From a sulfur-oxidizing endosymbiont of Gigantopelta aegis (lineage in GTDB: Bacteria > Pseudomonadota > Gammaproteobacteria > GRL18), in contig NZ_JAEHGE010000001.1 in assembly GCF_016097415.1 (NCBI RefSeq), positions 2,219,157 to 2,283,156 on the forward strand: 64,000 bases of DNA. Direction: 5' to 3'. Below the pieces are notes generated by a model. That model was given only the letters and a program-made list of their open reading frames with translations, was not told the DNA's origin and did not search any database. The first letter of the stretch is position 1; every line of letters begins with the position of its first letter. Made by a program: the position numbers and the translations under genes. Positions 55,623 to 64,000 of this stretch are shown here, in pieces.

Positions 55623-56717
55623 ATGCCATTAAAATTCTATTTTTTATCGACCACTACTTTGTTGATGCTATCATCATTTTTGATGACTGCCAATGCTGCT
55701 GTTGTAGTTCCTTGTAGTGGTCTTAATTATGCGAATAATAAACCAACTGAAGCAGATGGCACAAGTTGTCTTGAAATGAATTCATCCGGTGATGCTTATA
55801 GTGCTTTATTAAGAGAAGGCAATGGAGCATCGGATCTTGCCGTGCTTTTTTTGCATGGTCGTAACAAGAAACTAGCGGGTCAGGCAATGAAAAATCACCC
55901 TAATGGTGATGTTGTAAGGCAATTAAGAACTTATCTTAATACTTCGCTTGGCCTGACAACACTATCAATTGAAACCCCCAATATTTCCAATGATCTTAAT
56001 AGTAATAATCGTGCTGATTTTTTTGAATATGACGCTGCTGAAGCGATTGTTTTTGATCAGATGCAAGCACGTTTTAATACGGCACTAGATGGATTAAAAA
56101 CGCAGGGTATTAAACGTGTCGTGGTAATGGGGTTCAGTATGGGTTCGCGTTATGCAACGGCTTTGACGGCAGCTGCTGATCAGGGTGTGCTGGGTAATGG
56201 TTTAGATCTGGTTGGTCTTATTGGCACGGGTATGTATATTAATTCTGCAAATTCGACCACTGGGCCAAATGATATTCGTGGTTTTGATACCCTAGGTAAC
56301 CTAGCTCTAATTGACTCTATTCCTGTACTGGATGTGTTTGGGGATTTGGATGCGCCTGCTGCCAATTCAGCTACTGCCCGTAAAACTGCCTATGCTGGGG
56401 CGACAGGATTATATTCACAAGTCTCATTAGCCTGCCCTGATTATGTTAATAATGCCTATTATACCGGTGGTGGTTCCAAAACTTATACCAAGGGAAATTG
56501 CCATCAACTCCGTGATGCTCAAGATGCAAATGGCAATACGCTAGTGGATGTGCGGGGTACGGCTAACTCTCCTTTAACGACAACAGTTATCAGTTGGTTT
56601 AATAATACTGATTTTGATGCAGTGAAAAGTAATGTTATCAGTGTGCCAGAGCCTTCAACTCTGGTATTGTTATTATTGGGTGTTGGTTTTCTAGGGCGCA
56701 AATCGCTGCAAAAATAA
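55623..56717 (+). CDS. secreted alpha/beta-hydrolase-like protein with PEP-CTERM anchor
   Basis: 364 residues. A signal peptide (LLMLSSFLMTANAA) is followed by a domain with FLHGRNKKLAGQAM and VVMGFSMGSRYAT, where GFSMG is a GxSxG nucleophile elbow. DVFGDLDAPA and NCHQLRD could carry the catalytic Asp and His. The C-terminus is VPEPSTLVLLLLGVGFLGRK, a PEP-CTERM sorting signal (PEP, hydrophobic helix, basic end) that is cut by exosortase. It implies an exosortase/exopolysaccharide locus elsewhere. Substrate unknown. Confidence 0.85.
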   Translation: MPLKFYFLSTTTLLMLSSFLMTANAAVVVPCSGLNYANNKPTEADGTSCLEMNSSGDAYSALLREGNGASDLAVLFLHGRNKKLAGQAMKNHPNGDVVRQLRTYLNTSLGLTTLSIETPNISNDLNSNNRADFFEYDAAEAIVFDQMQARFNTALDGLKTQGIKRVVVMGFSMGSRYATALTAAADQGVLGNGLDLVGLIGTGMYINSANSTTGPNDIRGFDTLGNLALIDSIPVLDVFGDLDAPAANSATARKTAYAGATGLYSQVSLACPDYVNNAYYTGGGSKTYTKGNCHQLRDAQDANGNTLVDVRGTANSPLTTTVISWFNNTDFDAVKSNVISVPEPSTLVLLLLGVGFLGRKSLQK

Positions 56718-56742
56718 TTTTGGCAGCGGCTTATCTTCCGGT

Positions 56743-57681
56743 TTAAACGTTTAAATTTTCATGCTGTATTTTCCCTAGCAATTGCCCAAGCTGCACAGGT
56801 AAGTTAGGTTGTAAAGTTGTCTGCCATTTAATTGCATCCTTAGCAAACAATAACACCACTGTTGAGCCCATATTAAAACGACCCATTTCTTGGGCTTTAC
56901 TGAGTTTATCTTGATCCTGATACTGCCAACGCTGCACCTGTTGACGACGTGGTGGCGTGACCACACCTTGCCAGATGGTTTCAATGCTGGCAACAAAAAT
57001 CGCCCCTACTTGGATTAAAGCCATAGGTCCAGCTGGAGTATCAAAGATAGAAATAACCCGTTCATTGCGAGCAAATAACCGTGGAATGGTTTTCACTGAG
57101 GCATTATTGACCCCGAATAATTGTCCGGGTACATGTAACATTGCTTGCAAGGTACCGTCGATAGGCATGTGAATTCGGTGATAGTCTTTGGGTGAAAGAT
57201 AAATGGTGGCAAATTTACCATTACGAAAAGTGGTCGTTAATTTGTCATCACCACCGAGTAATTCATTTAATTCAAAATAATGCCCCTTGGCCTGAATTAA
57301 ACGTTCCTCTTCAATATCACCTAGCTCACTAATAGCCCCGTCAACGGGACAGCAAAGTTCATTTCTTTGGGTCTTATCAAGCCGTGCATCGGCTTTTAAT
57401 TCCCGGGTAAAAAAATGATTAAAATCTGCAAAATCGCTCGCATTTTCATACACAGATTCACTCATATTGACCTGAAATAATTTGATGAATTGGCTGATTT
57501 GAAAATTCTTAAATTCCGTATGCTTAATGCGCATAAAACGATGCATTAATGCCGATAAAAGGTGTTGGGGCAGTAAAAATAATGGCCAGGTTTTAAAGTA
57601 ATCCAATAAAGACGCTTTAGCGATGTTGGTTTGACTGTCTGATTGTGATGCATTCATGGGTGATTCAATACTCCAAGGCAT
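56743..57681 (-). CDS. psd: phosphatidylserine decarboxylase proenzyme
   Basis: 312 residues. The self-cleavage motif is FNMGSTVVLLF near the C-terminus, where the Ser becomes the pyruvoyl group (LGST in E. coli). HFFTRELKADAR, CPVDGAISELGDIEE and LSPKDYHRIHMPIDG are family blocks. It makes phosphatidylethanolamine. The N-terminus has an amphipathic rather than a clear membrane helix, as is common. The ATG at 57681 is preferred without a strong ribosome site; a later ATG at 57657 would remove 8 residues. Confidence 0.93.
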   Translation of the reverse strand: MPWSIESPMNASQSDSQTNIAKASLLDYFKTWPLFLLPQHLLSALMHRFMRIKHTEFKNFQISQFIKLFQVNMSESVYENASDFADFNHFFTRELKADARLDKTQRNELCCPVDGAISELGDIEEERLIQAKGHYFELNELLGGDDKLTTTFRNGKFATIYLSPKDYHRIHMPIDGTLQAMLHVPGQLFGVNNASVKTIPRLFARNERVISIFDTPAGPMALIQVGAIFVASIETIWQGVVTPPRRQQVQRWQYQDQDKLSKAQEMGRFNMGSTVVLLFAKDAIKWQTTLQPNLPVQLGQLLGKIQHENLNV

Positions 57682-57736
57682 GAATTTTTAGTAAAATTAA
57701 GGTATGATCCCGAAACTTGGCGTTTGGCAGTATCAT

Positions 57737-57864
57737 TATACCCATGATACTTGAAAATGTAGACTTCGTTATTTTAACTAAAAGCCTCAATCATGTAGTG
57801 CTTATACACTCAATCGGCTCTTAGTCAAAATGCCTTGCTACATTTCCAAATATCACGGGTATAT
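57737..57864. repeat. large imperfect palindrome upstream of glyA
   Basis: The left half starts TACCCATGATACTTGAAAAT and the right half ends with the matching CAAATATCACGGGTA. Pairs such as AATGTAG/CTACATT and GTTATTTTAACTAA/TTAGTCAAAATG keep the stem going for about 50 bases with mismatches. It fills most of the 290-base gap between psd and glyA. It looks like a mobile palindromic repeat rather than an operator. Confidence 0.75.
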
Positions 57865-57971
57865 CTACTTTTTTGTTTGTAAATGATGCTTGCCGAAGCA
57901 CATAATTTCAGTTTTCTGCTTAATGCAAAAAATTTACGCGCTATTTTAACCTAATTTTATAAGGAATCCTC

Positions 57972-59264
57972 ATGTTTACGAAAGATATGACAATTGCTGG
58001 CTATGATGACGAGCTTTGGAATGCAATGCAACGTGAAGAAGTTCGGCAGGAAGAGCATATCGAATTGATTGCGTCAGAAAACTATACTAGCCCTCGAGTC
58101 ATGCAGGCTCAGGGTTCTGTACTCACAAATAAATATGCCGAAGGCTATCCTTCCAAACGTTATTATGGTGGTTGTGAAAATGTCGATGTGGCTGAACAGT
58201 TAGCCATCGACCGGGCAAAAGAATTATTTGGCGCTGATTATGCCAATGTTCAGCCTCATTCTGGTTCTCAGGCCAATGCTGCAGTCTATTTTGCCCTATT
58301 AAATGCCGGTGATACGATTTTAGGCATGAGCCTGGCGCATGGTGGTCACTTAACTCATGGTTCTAAAGTGAGTTTTTCCGGTAAATTATTCAATGCCGTT
58401 CAATACGGTTTAAATGAAGCAACCGGCGAAGTGGATTATGACGAAGTCGAGCGTTTAGCCAAAGAACATAAGCCAAAAATGATAATTGCCGGCTTCAGTG
58501 CTTATTCCCGTGTGATGGATTGGCAGCGTTTTCGTGATATTGCCGATTCAGTCGGTGCCTACTTACTGGTTGATATGGCGCATGTTGCTGGTTTAGTCGC
58601 CGCAGGTGTTTATCCAAGTCCCGTACAAATTGCTGATGTCACCACATCAACAACCCATAAAACCTTGCGTGGTCCTCGTGGTGGTATTATTTTAGCCAAG
58701 TCAAATCCTGATTTGGAAAAGAAATTAAGCTCTATGATTTTCCCCGGTATTCAGGGCGGTCCTTTGATGCACGTGATTGCCGGTAAGGCGGTTGCCTTCA
58801 AAGAAGCGATGGAAGATGACTATAAGGTTTATCAAAAGCAAGTGATAGAAAATGCCCGTGCGATGGCTGCTGTAGTACTTGAGCGTGGTTATGACGTGGT
58901 TTCCGGTGGTACCGATAATCACTTATTTTTAGTGAGCTTGATCAGTCGTGAACTGACGGGTAAGGCCGCCGATGCTGCTTTAGGTTTTGCCAATATTACG
59001 GTAAACAAAAACTCTGTACCCAATGACCCACAATCACCCTTTGTGACCAGTGGCCTGCGTATCGGATCACCTGCTATTACGACCCGTGGTTTTAAAGAAC
59101 AAGAGAGTTCAGATTTAGCCGGTTGGATTTGTGATGTTCTGGACGAATTGTGTTCAATGGACGAAGCGGATCGTGTGCCTGAAAAAATCGCAGAAATGAA
59201 GACAGTTAAAGAAGTGAAGCAAAAAGTACTGGATTTATGCAAGCGCTTTCCTGTTTACGCCTAA
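57972..59264 (+). CDS. glyA: serine hydroxymethyltransferase
   Basis: 430 residues, slightly longer than E. coli Gly[21 protein letters not shown] is the substrate-binding start, [18 protein letters not shown] holds the PLP lysine, and [13 protein letters not shown] is near the end. It makes glycine and one-carbon units from serine. A good ribosome site (AAGGA) lies upstream. nrdR follows after 22 bp, giving one operon with the riboflavin genes. Confidence 0.97.
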   Translation: MFTKDMTIAGYDDELWNAMQREEVRQEEHIELIASENYTSPRVMQAQGSVLTNKYAEGYPSKRYYGGCENVDVAEQLAIDRAKELFGADYANVQPHSGSQANAAVYFALLNAGDTILGMSLAHGGHLTHGSKVSFSGKLFNAVQYGLNEATGEVDYDEVERLAKEHKPKMIIAGFSAYSRVMDWQRFRDIADSVGAYLLVDMAHVAGLVAAGVYPSPVQIADVTTSTTHKTLRGPRGGIILAKSNPDLEKKLSSMIFPGIQGGPLMHVIAGKAVAFKEAMEDDYKVYQKQVIENARAMAAVVLERGYDVVSGGTDNHLFLVSLISRELTGKAADAALGFANITVNKNSVPNDPQSPFVTSGLRIGSPAITTRGFKEQESSDLAGWICDVLDELCSMDEADRVPEKIAEMKTVKEVKQKVLDLCKRFPVYA

Positions 59265-59286
59265 TTTAATCCACAGGAAAGTTATT

Positions 59287-59754
59287 ATGCGCTGTCCGTT
59301 TTGTAATGCACCAGAAACCAAGGTAATAGACTCTCGTCTGGCCAATGAAGGTGATTCAGTGCGTCGCAGACGGGAATGTTTGACCTGCTCGGAACGTTTT
59401 ACGACCTTTGAAATGGCCGAATTAGTCATGCCACGCATTATTAAAAGTGATGGCTCTAGAGTACCTTTTGATGAGCAAAAACTTTTACAAGGCATGTCCA
59501 AAGCCCTAGAAAAGCGCCCCGTGTCAATGGAAACCATTGAACAGGCAGTAAACCATATCAAATATAACCTGCGTGCGACGGGTGATAGAGAAGTGCCTGC
59601 AGAACGTTTGGGTGAATGGGTGATGGACGAATTAAAGATGCTGGATCAAGTGGCCTACGTGCGCTTTGCTTCGGTCTACCGTAGTTTTCAAGATCTGGAT
59701 GAATTTCGCCAGGAAATTGAACGTCTGGAATCGCCCCAAGGCGTTAACGAATAA
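59287..59754 (+). CDS. nrdR: ribonucleotide-reductase transcriptional repressor NrdR
   Basis: 155 residues. A zinc ribbon ([20 protein letters not shown], then [13 protein letters not shown]) is followed by an ATP-cone ([20 protein letters not shown]). It senses dATP/ATP and binds NrdR boxes at nrd promoters; no such box is visible here. The final codons GVNE and the stop are inside a 15-bp tandem repeat shared with the ribD start. Confidence 0.95.
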   Translation: MRCPFCNAPETKVIDSRLANEGDSVRRRRECLTCSERFTTFEMAELVMPRIIKSDGSRVPFDEQKLLQGMSKALEKRPVSMETIEQAVNHIKYNLRATGDREVPAERLGEWVMDELKMLDQVAYVRFASVYRSFQDLDEFRQEIERLESPQGVNE

Positions 59755-59800
59755 GGTGTTAACGACTAATGTGTTAACTGCTAAGCGCTTAACTGACGAA
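59741..59800. repeat. 15-bp imperfect tandem repeat at the nrdR-ribD junction
   Basis: Four units: GCGTTAACGAATAAG, GTGTTAACGACTAAT, GTGTTAACTGCTAAG and CGCTTAACTGACGAA. The first carries the nrdR stop and the second the likely ribD GTG start. Read in the ribD frame they give LTTNV, LTAKR and LTDEY, so the repeat has lengthened the ribD N-terminus. Confidence 0.85.
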
Positions 59801-60916
59801 TACTACATGGCACGGGCGATTAGCCTAGCCAAAAAAGGCTGGTATAGCACCCATCCTAATCCTCGAGTAGGCTGCGTTATTGTGCGTGAGCAGTCTATTC
59901 TTGCCGAAGGCTGGCATCAATATGCAGGCCAGGGGCATGCTGAAGTGAATGCTTTAGCACAATTGAATGATCAGGCTGAGGCTGCGACGGCCTATGTGAC
60001 TTTAGAACCCTGTAGCCATTTTGGTAAAACGCCACCCTGTAGTGATGCCCTGATTAAGGCAGGCATTAAACGTGTCGTCATTGGCATGGTTGATCCCAAT
60101 CCCTTGGTGTCGGGCAAAGGCGTGCAACGTTTGCAGGAAAATGGTCTGGAAGTGCTCAGTGGTGTACTGGAAAGTGAAGCAAGGGCACTTAATCTTGGCT
60201 TTATCCAACGCATGAGCAAACAGCGTCCGCGAATACGCTGTAAAATGGCGATGAGTTTGGACGGGCGCACAGCAATGGCCAGTGGTGAAAGCCAATGGAT
60301 AACCGGTGCCGAAGCCCGTGAAGATGTGCAGCGTTTACGGGCAGAGAGCTCGGTAGTTTTGACCGGGATCGGTACTGTATTAGCCGATGATCCCGCAATG
60401 AATGTCCGCTCAGCGCAGTATATTGAGAATAAGCGACAGCCTGATAGGTTGGTATTAGACTCTCACTTGAGAATGTCGCCACAGGCAAAAATGCTAGCAT
60501 TAGCGGGCAATACCCATATTGTGATGGCAGATTTACATAAAACTGAGAAGCAAGGTGAAATTCAGGCCTTGCAGGCTAAGGGTGCAACAATACACTTTTT
60601 GCAACAAGCCTTGGAGAAAAAGGCGAGTGGGCCTGCACTGCCTTTAAGTGCTGTGATGCAACTTATGAATACCTTGCAATACAATGAAGTATTGTTAGAA
60701 GCCGGTGCGACCTTAACGGGTGCGATGTTGCAAGCAGGCTTTGTTGATGAATTGATTATTTATATGGCACCGAATTTAATGGGTAGTGAGGCACGGGGTT
60801 TGTTCAATCTACCCGGCTTAGACACCATGAAACAACGTATTGATTTACAAATTGAGGATATTCGTTCTGTTGGTAGGGACTTTCGTATTACGGCGCGTAT
60901 TACAGCGAATGCTTAA
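59756..60916 (+). CDS. ribD: bifunctional riboflavin deaminase/reductase RibD
   Basis: Start at GTG 59756 (or the GTG at 59771), because homologues have a short segment before the conserved YYMARAISLA; the first ATG is 59807. The deaminase half has GHAEVNAL and PCSHFGKTPPC with the zinc ligands. The reductase half has KMAMSLDGRTAMASGESQWI and binds NADPH. It converts the pyrimidine product of GTP cyclohydrolase II in two steps. The overlap with the nrdR end is nearly zero, so it is probably coupled. Confidence 0.94.
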   Translation: MLTTNVLTAKRLTDEYYMARAISLAKKGWYSTHPNPRVGCVIVREQSILAEGWHQYAGQGHAEVNALAQLNDQAEAATAYVTLEPCSHFGKTPPCSDALIKAGIKRVVIGMVDPNPLVSGKGVQRLQENGLEVLSGVLESEARALNLGFIQRMSKQRPRIRCKMAMSLDGRTAMASGESQWITGAEAREDVQRLRAESSVVLTGIGTVLADDPAMNVRSAQYIENKRQPDRLVLDSHLRMSPQAKMLALAGNTHIVMADLHKTEKQGEIQALQAKGATIHFLQQALEKKASGPALPLSAVMQLMNTLQYNEVLLEAGATLTGAMLQAGFVDELIIYMAPNLMGSEARGLFNLPGLDTMKQRIDLQIEDIRSVGRDFRITARITANA

Positions 60917-60947
60917 CAAAGCAAAATCAACAGGGCTATAAGAAAAA

Positions 60948-61610
60948 ATGTTTACCGGTATTATACAAGCGATTGGCCAGGTGGCGACGATTGAAGCCAA
61001 AGGTCTGGATAGCCGTTTTTATATTAAAACAGGCGCTTTGGATCTCAGTGATGTCGCCATTGGTGATAGTATTGCCACCAATGGTATTTGTCTGACTGCG
61101 GTTAGTCTGCCTGGTGATGGGTTCTGGGCTGATGTGTCGGGTGAAACCTTGAAAAAAACCAGCTTTAAACAAATTAAAGTGGGTAGTCGGGTTAACTTGG
61201 AAAAGGCAGTATTGCCGACAACGCATCTCGGCGGACATCTGGTCAGCGGCCATGTGGATGGTCTGGGAAAAATAATTGAACGTAGTCATGCGGGACGCTC
61301 GATTCATTTTAAGATTAAAGCACCGGATACATTAGCAAAATACATTGCTGCCAAAGGCTCTATTTGTGTCAATGGCATTAGTCTGACAGTTAATGAAGTG
61401 AATGGCGCAATGTTTGAGCTGAATATTGTACCGCATACTTTAGACGAAACGACTTTATCCAGCGCTCAGTCCGGTGATGAAGTTAATCTTGAAGTCGATA
61501 TTATTGCCCGTTATCTGGAGCGTTTATTACTCGGTGATAAAGCCGCAGAGACAACGGGACAACAGGGTGTCACTATGGCTCTATTGGCTGAAAATGGCTT
61601 TTTAACCTAA
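60948..61610 (+). CDS. ribE: riboflavin synthase alpha chain RibE (RibC)
   Basis: 220 residues starting FTGIIQAIGQVATIEA, the lumazine-binding repeat, with the second copy from about residue 97 (THLGGHLVSGHVDGLGKI). Each repeat has the GIxLT/GISLTV motif (NGICLTAV, NGISLTVN). It dismutates two lumazines to riboflavin. The stop overlaps the start of the palindromic element at 61606. Confidence 0.95.
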   Translation: MFTGIIQAIGQVATIEAKGLDSRFYIKTGALDLSDVAIGDSIATNGICLTAVSLPGDGFWADVSGETLKKTSFKQIKVGSRVNLEKAVLPTTHLGGHLVSGHVDGLGKIIERSHAGRSIHFKIKAPDTLAKYIAAKGSICVNGISLTVNEVNGAMFELNIVPHTLDETTLSSAQSGDEVNLEVDIIARYLERLLLGDKAAETTGQQGVTMALLAENGFLT

Positions 61611-61781
61611 AATAATCAGTTGAATCGTAGCGAGAGCGACTTAGGTGCTGAAGATTAAGGGTTTTACAGGTTATTTTGGCTTTATTCGTAGTCACCCTAC
61701 GGGTGAAGTCAAAATGTTCTGGAAAATCCTTAAGATTCAGTGCATAAGGCGGTCGCAGTAGGTTCAACTGATTATTTTAGG
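61606..61781. repeat. 176-bp palindromic element between ribE and ribB
   Basis: The perfect arms CCTAAAATAATCAGTTGAA (61606-61624) and its complement (61763-61781) bracket an imperfect inner stem, TGCTGAAGATTAAGGGTTTT (61637 on) against AAAATCCTTAAGATTCAGTG. The 19-mer TCGCAGTAGGTTCAACTGA (61753-61771) is shared with the element at 7725-7795. The left arm overlaps the ribE stop. The rest of the 248-base gap shows no FMN-riboswitch consensus that I can find. Confidence 0.85.
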
Positions 61782-61858
61782 TTTAAGCCGCTAAAAATTC
61801 TGAAGCTGGGCTGTGTCCAGCCTATACATTACATTGTAAAAAAAGATGATAAAACACT

Positions 61859-62977
61859 ATGGCAAATTTTAATTCGATTGAAGAAATACTGGAAGATATC
61901 CGACAGGGAAATATGGTTATCATCGTAGATGATGAAGACCGTGAAAATGAAGGCGATCTTTTGATGGCGGCAAGTAAAGTCACCCCGGAAGATGTAAACT
62001 TTATGGCCACCAATGGCCGTGGTTTGATTTGTCTGACCTTGACACAACAACGTTGTAAGCAATTACAAATACCGTTGATGGTTGATAGCAATACCGCAGA
62101 ATACGGTACTAACTTCACCGTATCCATTGAGGCAGCGGCAGGTGTAACGACAGGTATTTCTGCCGGTGATAGGGCTGTGACGGTGCAGGCTGCCGTTGCC
62201 CCCGGTGCAAAACCTTCAGATATCGTGCAACCGGGACATATTTTTCCCTTAGAAGCGCAACCTGGCGGTGTTTTGACCCGTGCGGGTCATACTGAAGCGG
62301 GCTGTGATTTAGCACGTATAGCTGGCTTGGAACCATCAGCGATGATTGTTGAAATCCTCAATGAAGATGGCAGCATGGCCAGAAGACCAGATTTAGAAGC
62401 CTTTGCTGACAAGTTTGATTTAAAGATTGGTACCATTGCCGATTTGATTGAATATCGTCTGAAAAATGAACATTCAGTGGAAAAAGTCAGTGATTGTATT
62501 CTGCCGACAGATGCCGGTGATTTCCGTTTAGAAGCCTATCATGATGCTATTTCAGGTCAGGTACACCTTGCCATGATTAAGGGTGAGATTAATCCCGATG
62601 AGCCGGTTTTAGTCCGGGTACACATGGAGAATTCCTTCTGTGATATGTTGGGCGCAAAAATGGATGACTGTGGATGGCCTCTCAGTGATGTAATGCAACG
62701 CATGGACAAAGAAGGCAGCGGTGTCATTGTTATTTTACGCAGCAATGAAACCAGTTCAGAACTCACTCATCGCATGGATCATTATCAGAAATTACAACAG
62801 GGAAAACTGTCTTCTCACCCTGGCAAAACCAAAGATTTACGTACCTATGGCTTAGGTGCACAAATATTGAAATCTATCGGGGTTAAGCACATGAAAGTCA
62901 TGTCAGCACCGAAAAAAATACATGGTCTATCCGGTTTTGGATTGGAAGTAGTGGAATACTACAACTCAAAAGTTTAG
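61859..62977 (+). CDS. ribB: 3,4-dihydroxybutanone-4-phosphate synthase fused to degenerate GTP cyclohydrolase II (RibBX-type)
   Basis: 372 residues. The RibB half (1-200) is complete: DDEDRENEGDLLMAA, and TRAGHTEAGCDLARIAG. It makes the four-carbon unit of lumazine. The RibA-like half has RVHMENSFCDMLGAK and MDDCGWPLSDVM, where active GTP cyclohydrolase II has HSEC and CDCG. Two of the three zinc cysteines and the usual surrounding residues are changed, so the second half is probably inactive. A separate ribA is expected elsewhere. Confidence 0.9.
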   Translation: MANFNSIEEILEDIRQGNMVIIVDDEDRENEGDLLMAASKVTPEDVNFMATNGRGLICLTLTQQRCKQLQIPLMVDSNTAEYGTNFTVSIEAAAGVTTGISAGDRAVTVQAAVAPGAKPSDIVQPGHIFPLEAQPGGVLTRAGHTEAGCDLARIAGLEPSAMIVEILNEDGSMARRPDLEAFADKFDLKIGTIADLIEYRLKNEHSVEKVSDCILPTDAGDFRLEAYHDAISGQVHLAMIKGEINPDEPVLVRVHMENSFCDMLGAKMDDCGWPLSDVMQRMDKEGSGVIVILRSNETSSELTHRMDHYQKLQQGKLSSHPGKTKDLRTYGLGAQILKSIGVKHMKVMSAPKKIHGLSGFGLEVVEYYNSKV

Positions 62978-63016
62978 AATTTAAAGACTAGAAAAGAATT
63001 AAATCAGGATTGAAGA

Positions 63017-63487
63017 ATGAATATAAAAACATACGAAGGTGAAATGGTTGTAGAGGGTGCTAAATTTGGTATCGTCATCAGTCGTTTTAATAGTTTTCTC
63101 GTGGAGTCTTTACTTGATGGTGCATTGGATACTATCCTAAGACATGGTGGTAAAGAAGATGATATCGAAATTGTTCGTGTCCCCGGTGCGGTAGAAATAC
63201 CGCTGGCGGCCAAACGTATGGCGGCTAGTAAGAAATACGATGCAATCATTGCACTGGGTGCTGTTATTCGTGGTGGCACACCGCATTTTGAATTTGTTGC
63301 CAGTGAAAACTCAAAAGGTTTAGCGCAGGTTTGTATGGACTATGACTTACCCGTGGCCTTTGGTGTATTAACCGTTGATACCATTGAACAAGCCATTGAA
63401 CGCTCTGGTACTAAAGCGGGTAACAAGGGCACCGAAGCTGCCTTATCAGCCATTGAGATGGTTAACCTTCTGAAAAACTTTGCTTAA
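63017..63487 (+). CDS. ribH: lumazine synthase (6,7-dimethyl-8-ribityllumazine synthase)
   Basis: 156 residues. [34 protein letters not shown] and [20 protein letters not shown] are family blocks with the catalytic His. It joins the pyrimidine and butanone units and assembles as a 60-mer or pentamer. 39 bp after ribB, 21 bp before nusB. Confidence 0.96.
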   Translation: MNIKTYEGEMVVEGAKFGIVISRFNSFLVESLLDGALDTILRHGGKEDDIEIVRVPGAVEIPLAAKRMAASKKYDAIIALGAVIRGGTPHFEFVASENSKGLAQVCMDYDLPVAFGVLTVDTIEQAIERSGTKAGNKGTEAALSAIEMVNLLKNFA

Positions 63488-63508
63488 ATTTTAACTAGGA
63501 AAGTCATA

Positions 63509-63955
63509 GTGAAAAATCGAACCAAATCACGTCAATTTGCCGTTCAGGCACTTTATTCGTGGCTACTGACGGAACAGAATGTCTCTGATGTTGAAGTTCA
63601 TTTTATTAATGATCACGATATGGAAGATGCTGATGTGGCCTATTTTCAGGAAATTTTGCATTTTGTGACGACACATAAAATGGCTTTGATTGACCATATG
63701 GAAAGTTTTTTGAGTCGTGCCTTTGCCAGTGTTGATCCGGTTGAACAGGCTATTTTATTGGTCGGTGTTTTTGAATTGGAACAGCGCTTGGACATTCCTT
63801 ATCGCGTGTCCATTAATGAATCGGTTGAATGTGCAAAAGTTTTTGGTGCAGAAGATGGCCATAAATTCATCAATGGTATTATGGATAAGGTTGCCGGAAA
63901 ATTACGTGCAGCAGAAATGAATGCACCGCGTAAAAAGAAAGCAAGAAAGAAATAA
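63509..63955 (+). CDS. nusB: transcription antitermination factor NusB
   Basis: 148 residues from a GTG preceded by AGGAAAG. RTKSRQFAVQALYSWLLT and QAILLVGVFELEQRLDIPYRV then INESVECAKVFGAEDGHKFI are NusB signatures. It binds boxA RNA with S10 in rRNA antitermination. The basic tail (RKKKARKK) may aid RNA binding. It is the usual partner of ribH. Confidence 0.94.
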   Translation: MKNRTKSRQFAVQALYSWLLTEQNVSDVEVHFINDHDMEDADVAYFQEILHFVTTHKMALIDHMESFLSRAFASVDPVEQAILLVGVFELEQRLDIPYRVSINESVECAKVFGAEDGHKFINGIMDKVAGKLRAAEMNAPRKKKARKK

Positions 63956-63974
63956 ATAATACGCTAAGGGTCAA

Positions 63975-64000
63975 ATGTCGAAATCAGAATTTCAACTTAT
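63975..64000 (+). CDS. thiL: start of a gene, probably thiL (thiamine-monophosphate kinase)
   Basis: Only SKSEFQL can be read before the window ends. ThiL proteins often begin with an S/G-x-F-x-L-I start, and thiL usually follows nusB in this operon, so the call rests mostly on position. Confidence 0.4.

Noticed and set aside
61611-61858. FMN riboswitch before ribB
   Set aside because: The gap is filled by the palindromic element, and I cannot find the AGGGGCAA-type conserved riboswitch core.

Overview
The window is a stretch of chromosome from a moderately AT-rich gammaproteobacterium. This follows from the gene content and order: ruvC-ruvA-ruvB followed by ybgC-tolQRAB-pal-cpoB, parE/parC, epmB/efp/epmA, and nrdR-ribD-ribE-ribB(A)-ribH-nusB-(thiL). 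A secreted Gly/Asn-rich protein that resembles sulfur-globule envelope proteins, a SulP transporter and a PEP-CTERM protein would fit a free-living, motile sulfur oxidiser. That lifestyle is an inference and I do not name a genus.

Layout. 1-1462: a decayed ISKra4-type transposase gene abutting the 3' remnant of an HD-GYP gene. 1495-12209 (all minus strand): a membrane-stress/polyamine island running speD, speE with a membrane domain, yjfI-like DUF2170, pspA, yjfK-like DUF2491, a small unknown gene, a repeat element, a secreted beta-helix protein, a K+ channel with a cytoplasmic RCK-like domain, a Ser-rich lipoprotein, DUF350 (yjfL-like) and an M50B peptidase. 12425-15832: an aas-type acyltransferase/acyl-ACP synthetase gene split by an IS3-family element. 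15915-19809: a decayed antitoxin-like pair, cytochrome b561, SulP and an SDR. 20007-22999: motA-motB-pilZ and fmdB. 23208-33927: aspS, yebC, ruvCAB and the Tol-Pal operon. 34030-41000: tRNA-Lys, the sulfur-globule-like gene, a degenerate HD-GYP protein, a frameshifted three-receiver nucleotide cyclase and a TPR-SUMF1 protein. 41098-46320: parE, a REC-GGDEF diguanylate cyclase and parC. 46383-51985: a FimX-like GGDEF/EAL gene split by a second copy of the same IS, and its unknown neighbour. 52169-57681: EF-P and both of its beta-lysylation enzymes, a zinc-ribbon protein, a PEP-CTERM hydrolase and psd. 57972-64000: glyA and the nrdR/riboflavin/nusB operon, running off the end at thiL.

How the genes work together. 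Three themes go beyond housekeeping. (1) The PspA/YjfIJKL/SpeDE/K+-channel island looks like an envelope-integrity system that couples polyamine synthesis, an ESCRT-III-like membrane protein and ion flux. The families are known, but this assembly is poorly described and is the best candidate here for an under-studied system. (2) Cyclic-nucleotide signalling is dense: HD-GYP (two, one truncated and one catalytically degenerate), REC-GGDEF, FimX-like, PilZ beside motAB, and a class III cyclase. (3) Several loci are decaying or rearranging: two copies of one IS3 element with complementary defects, each with an identifiable 3-bp target duplication and a restorable target gene; a one-base frameshift in the cyclase gene; an ISKra4 remnant; and many short-period tandem repeats and palindromic elements, including a 15-bp in-frame repeat forming the C-terminus of RuvB. 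All calls are by reading the sequence; no database search was possible.
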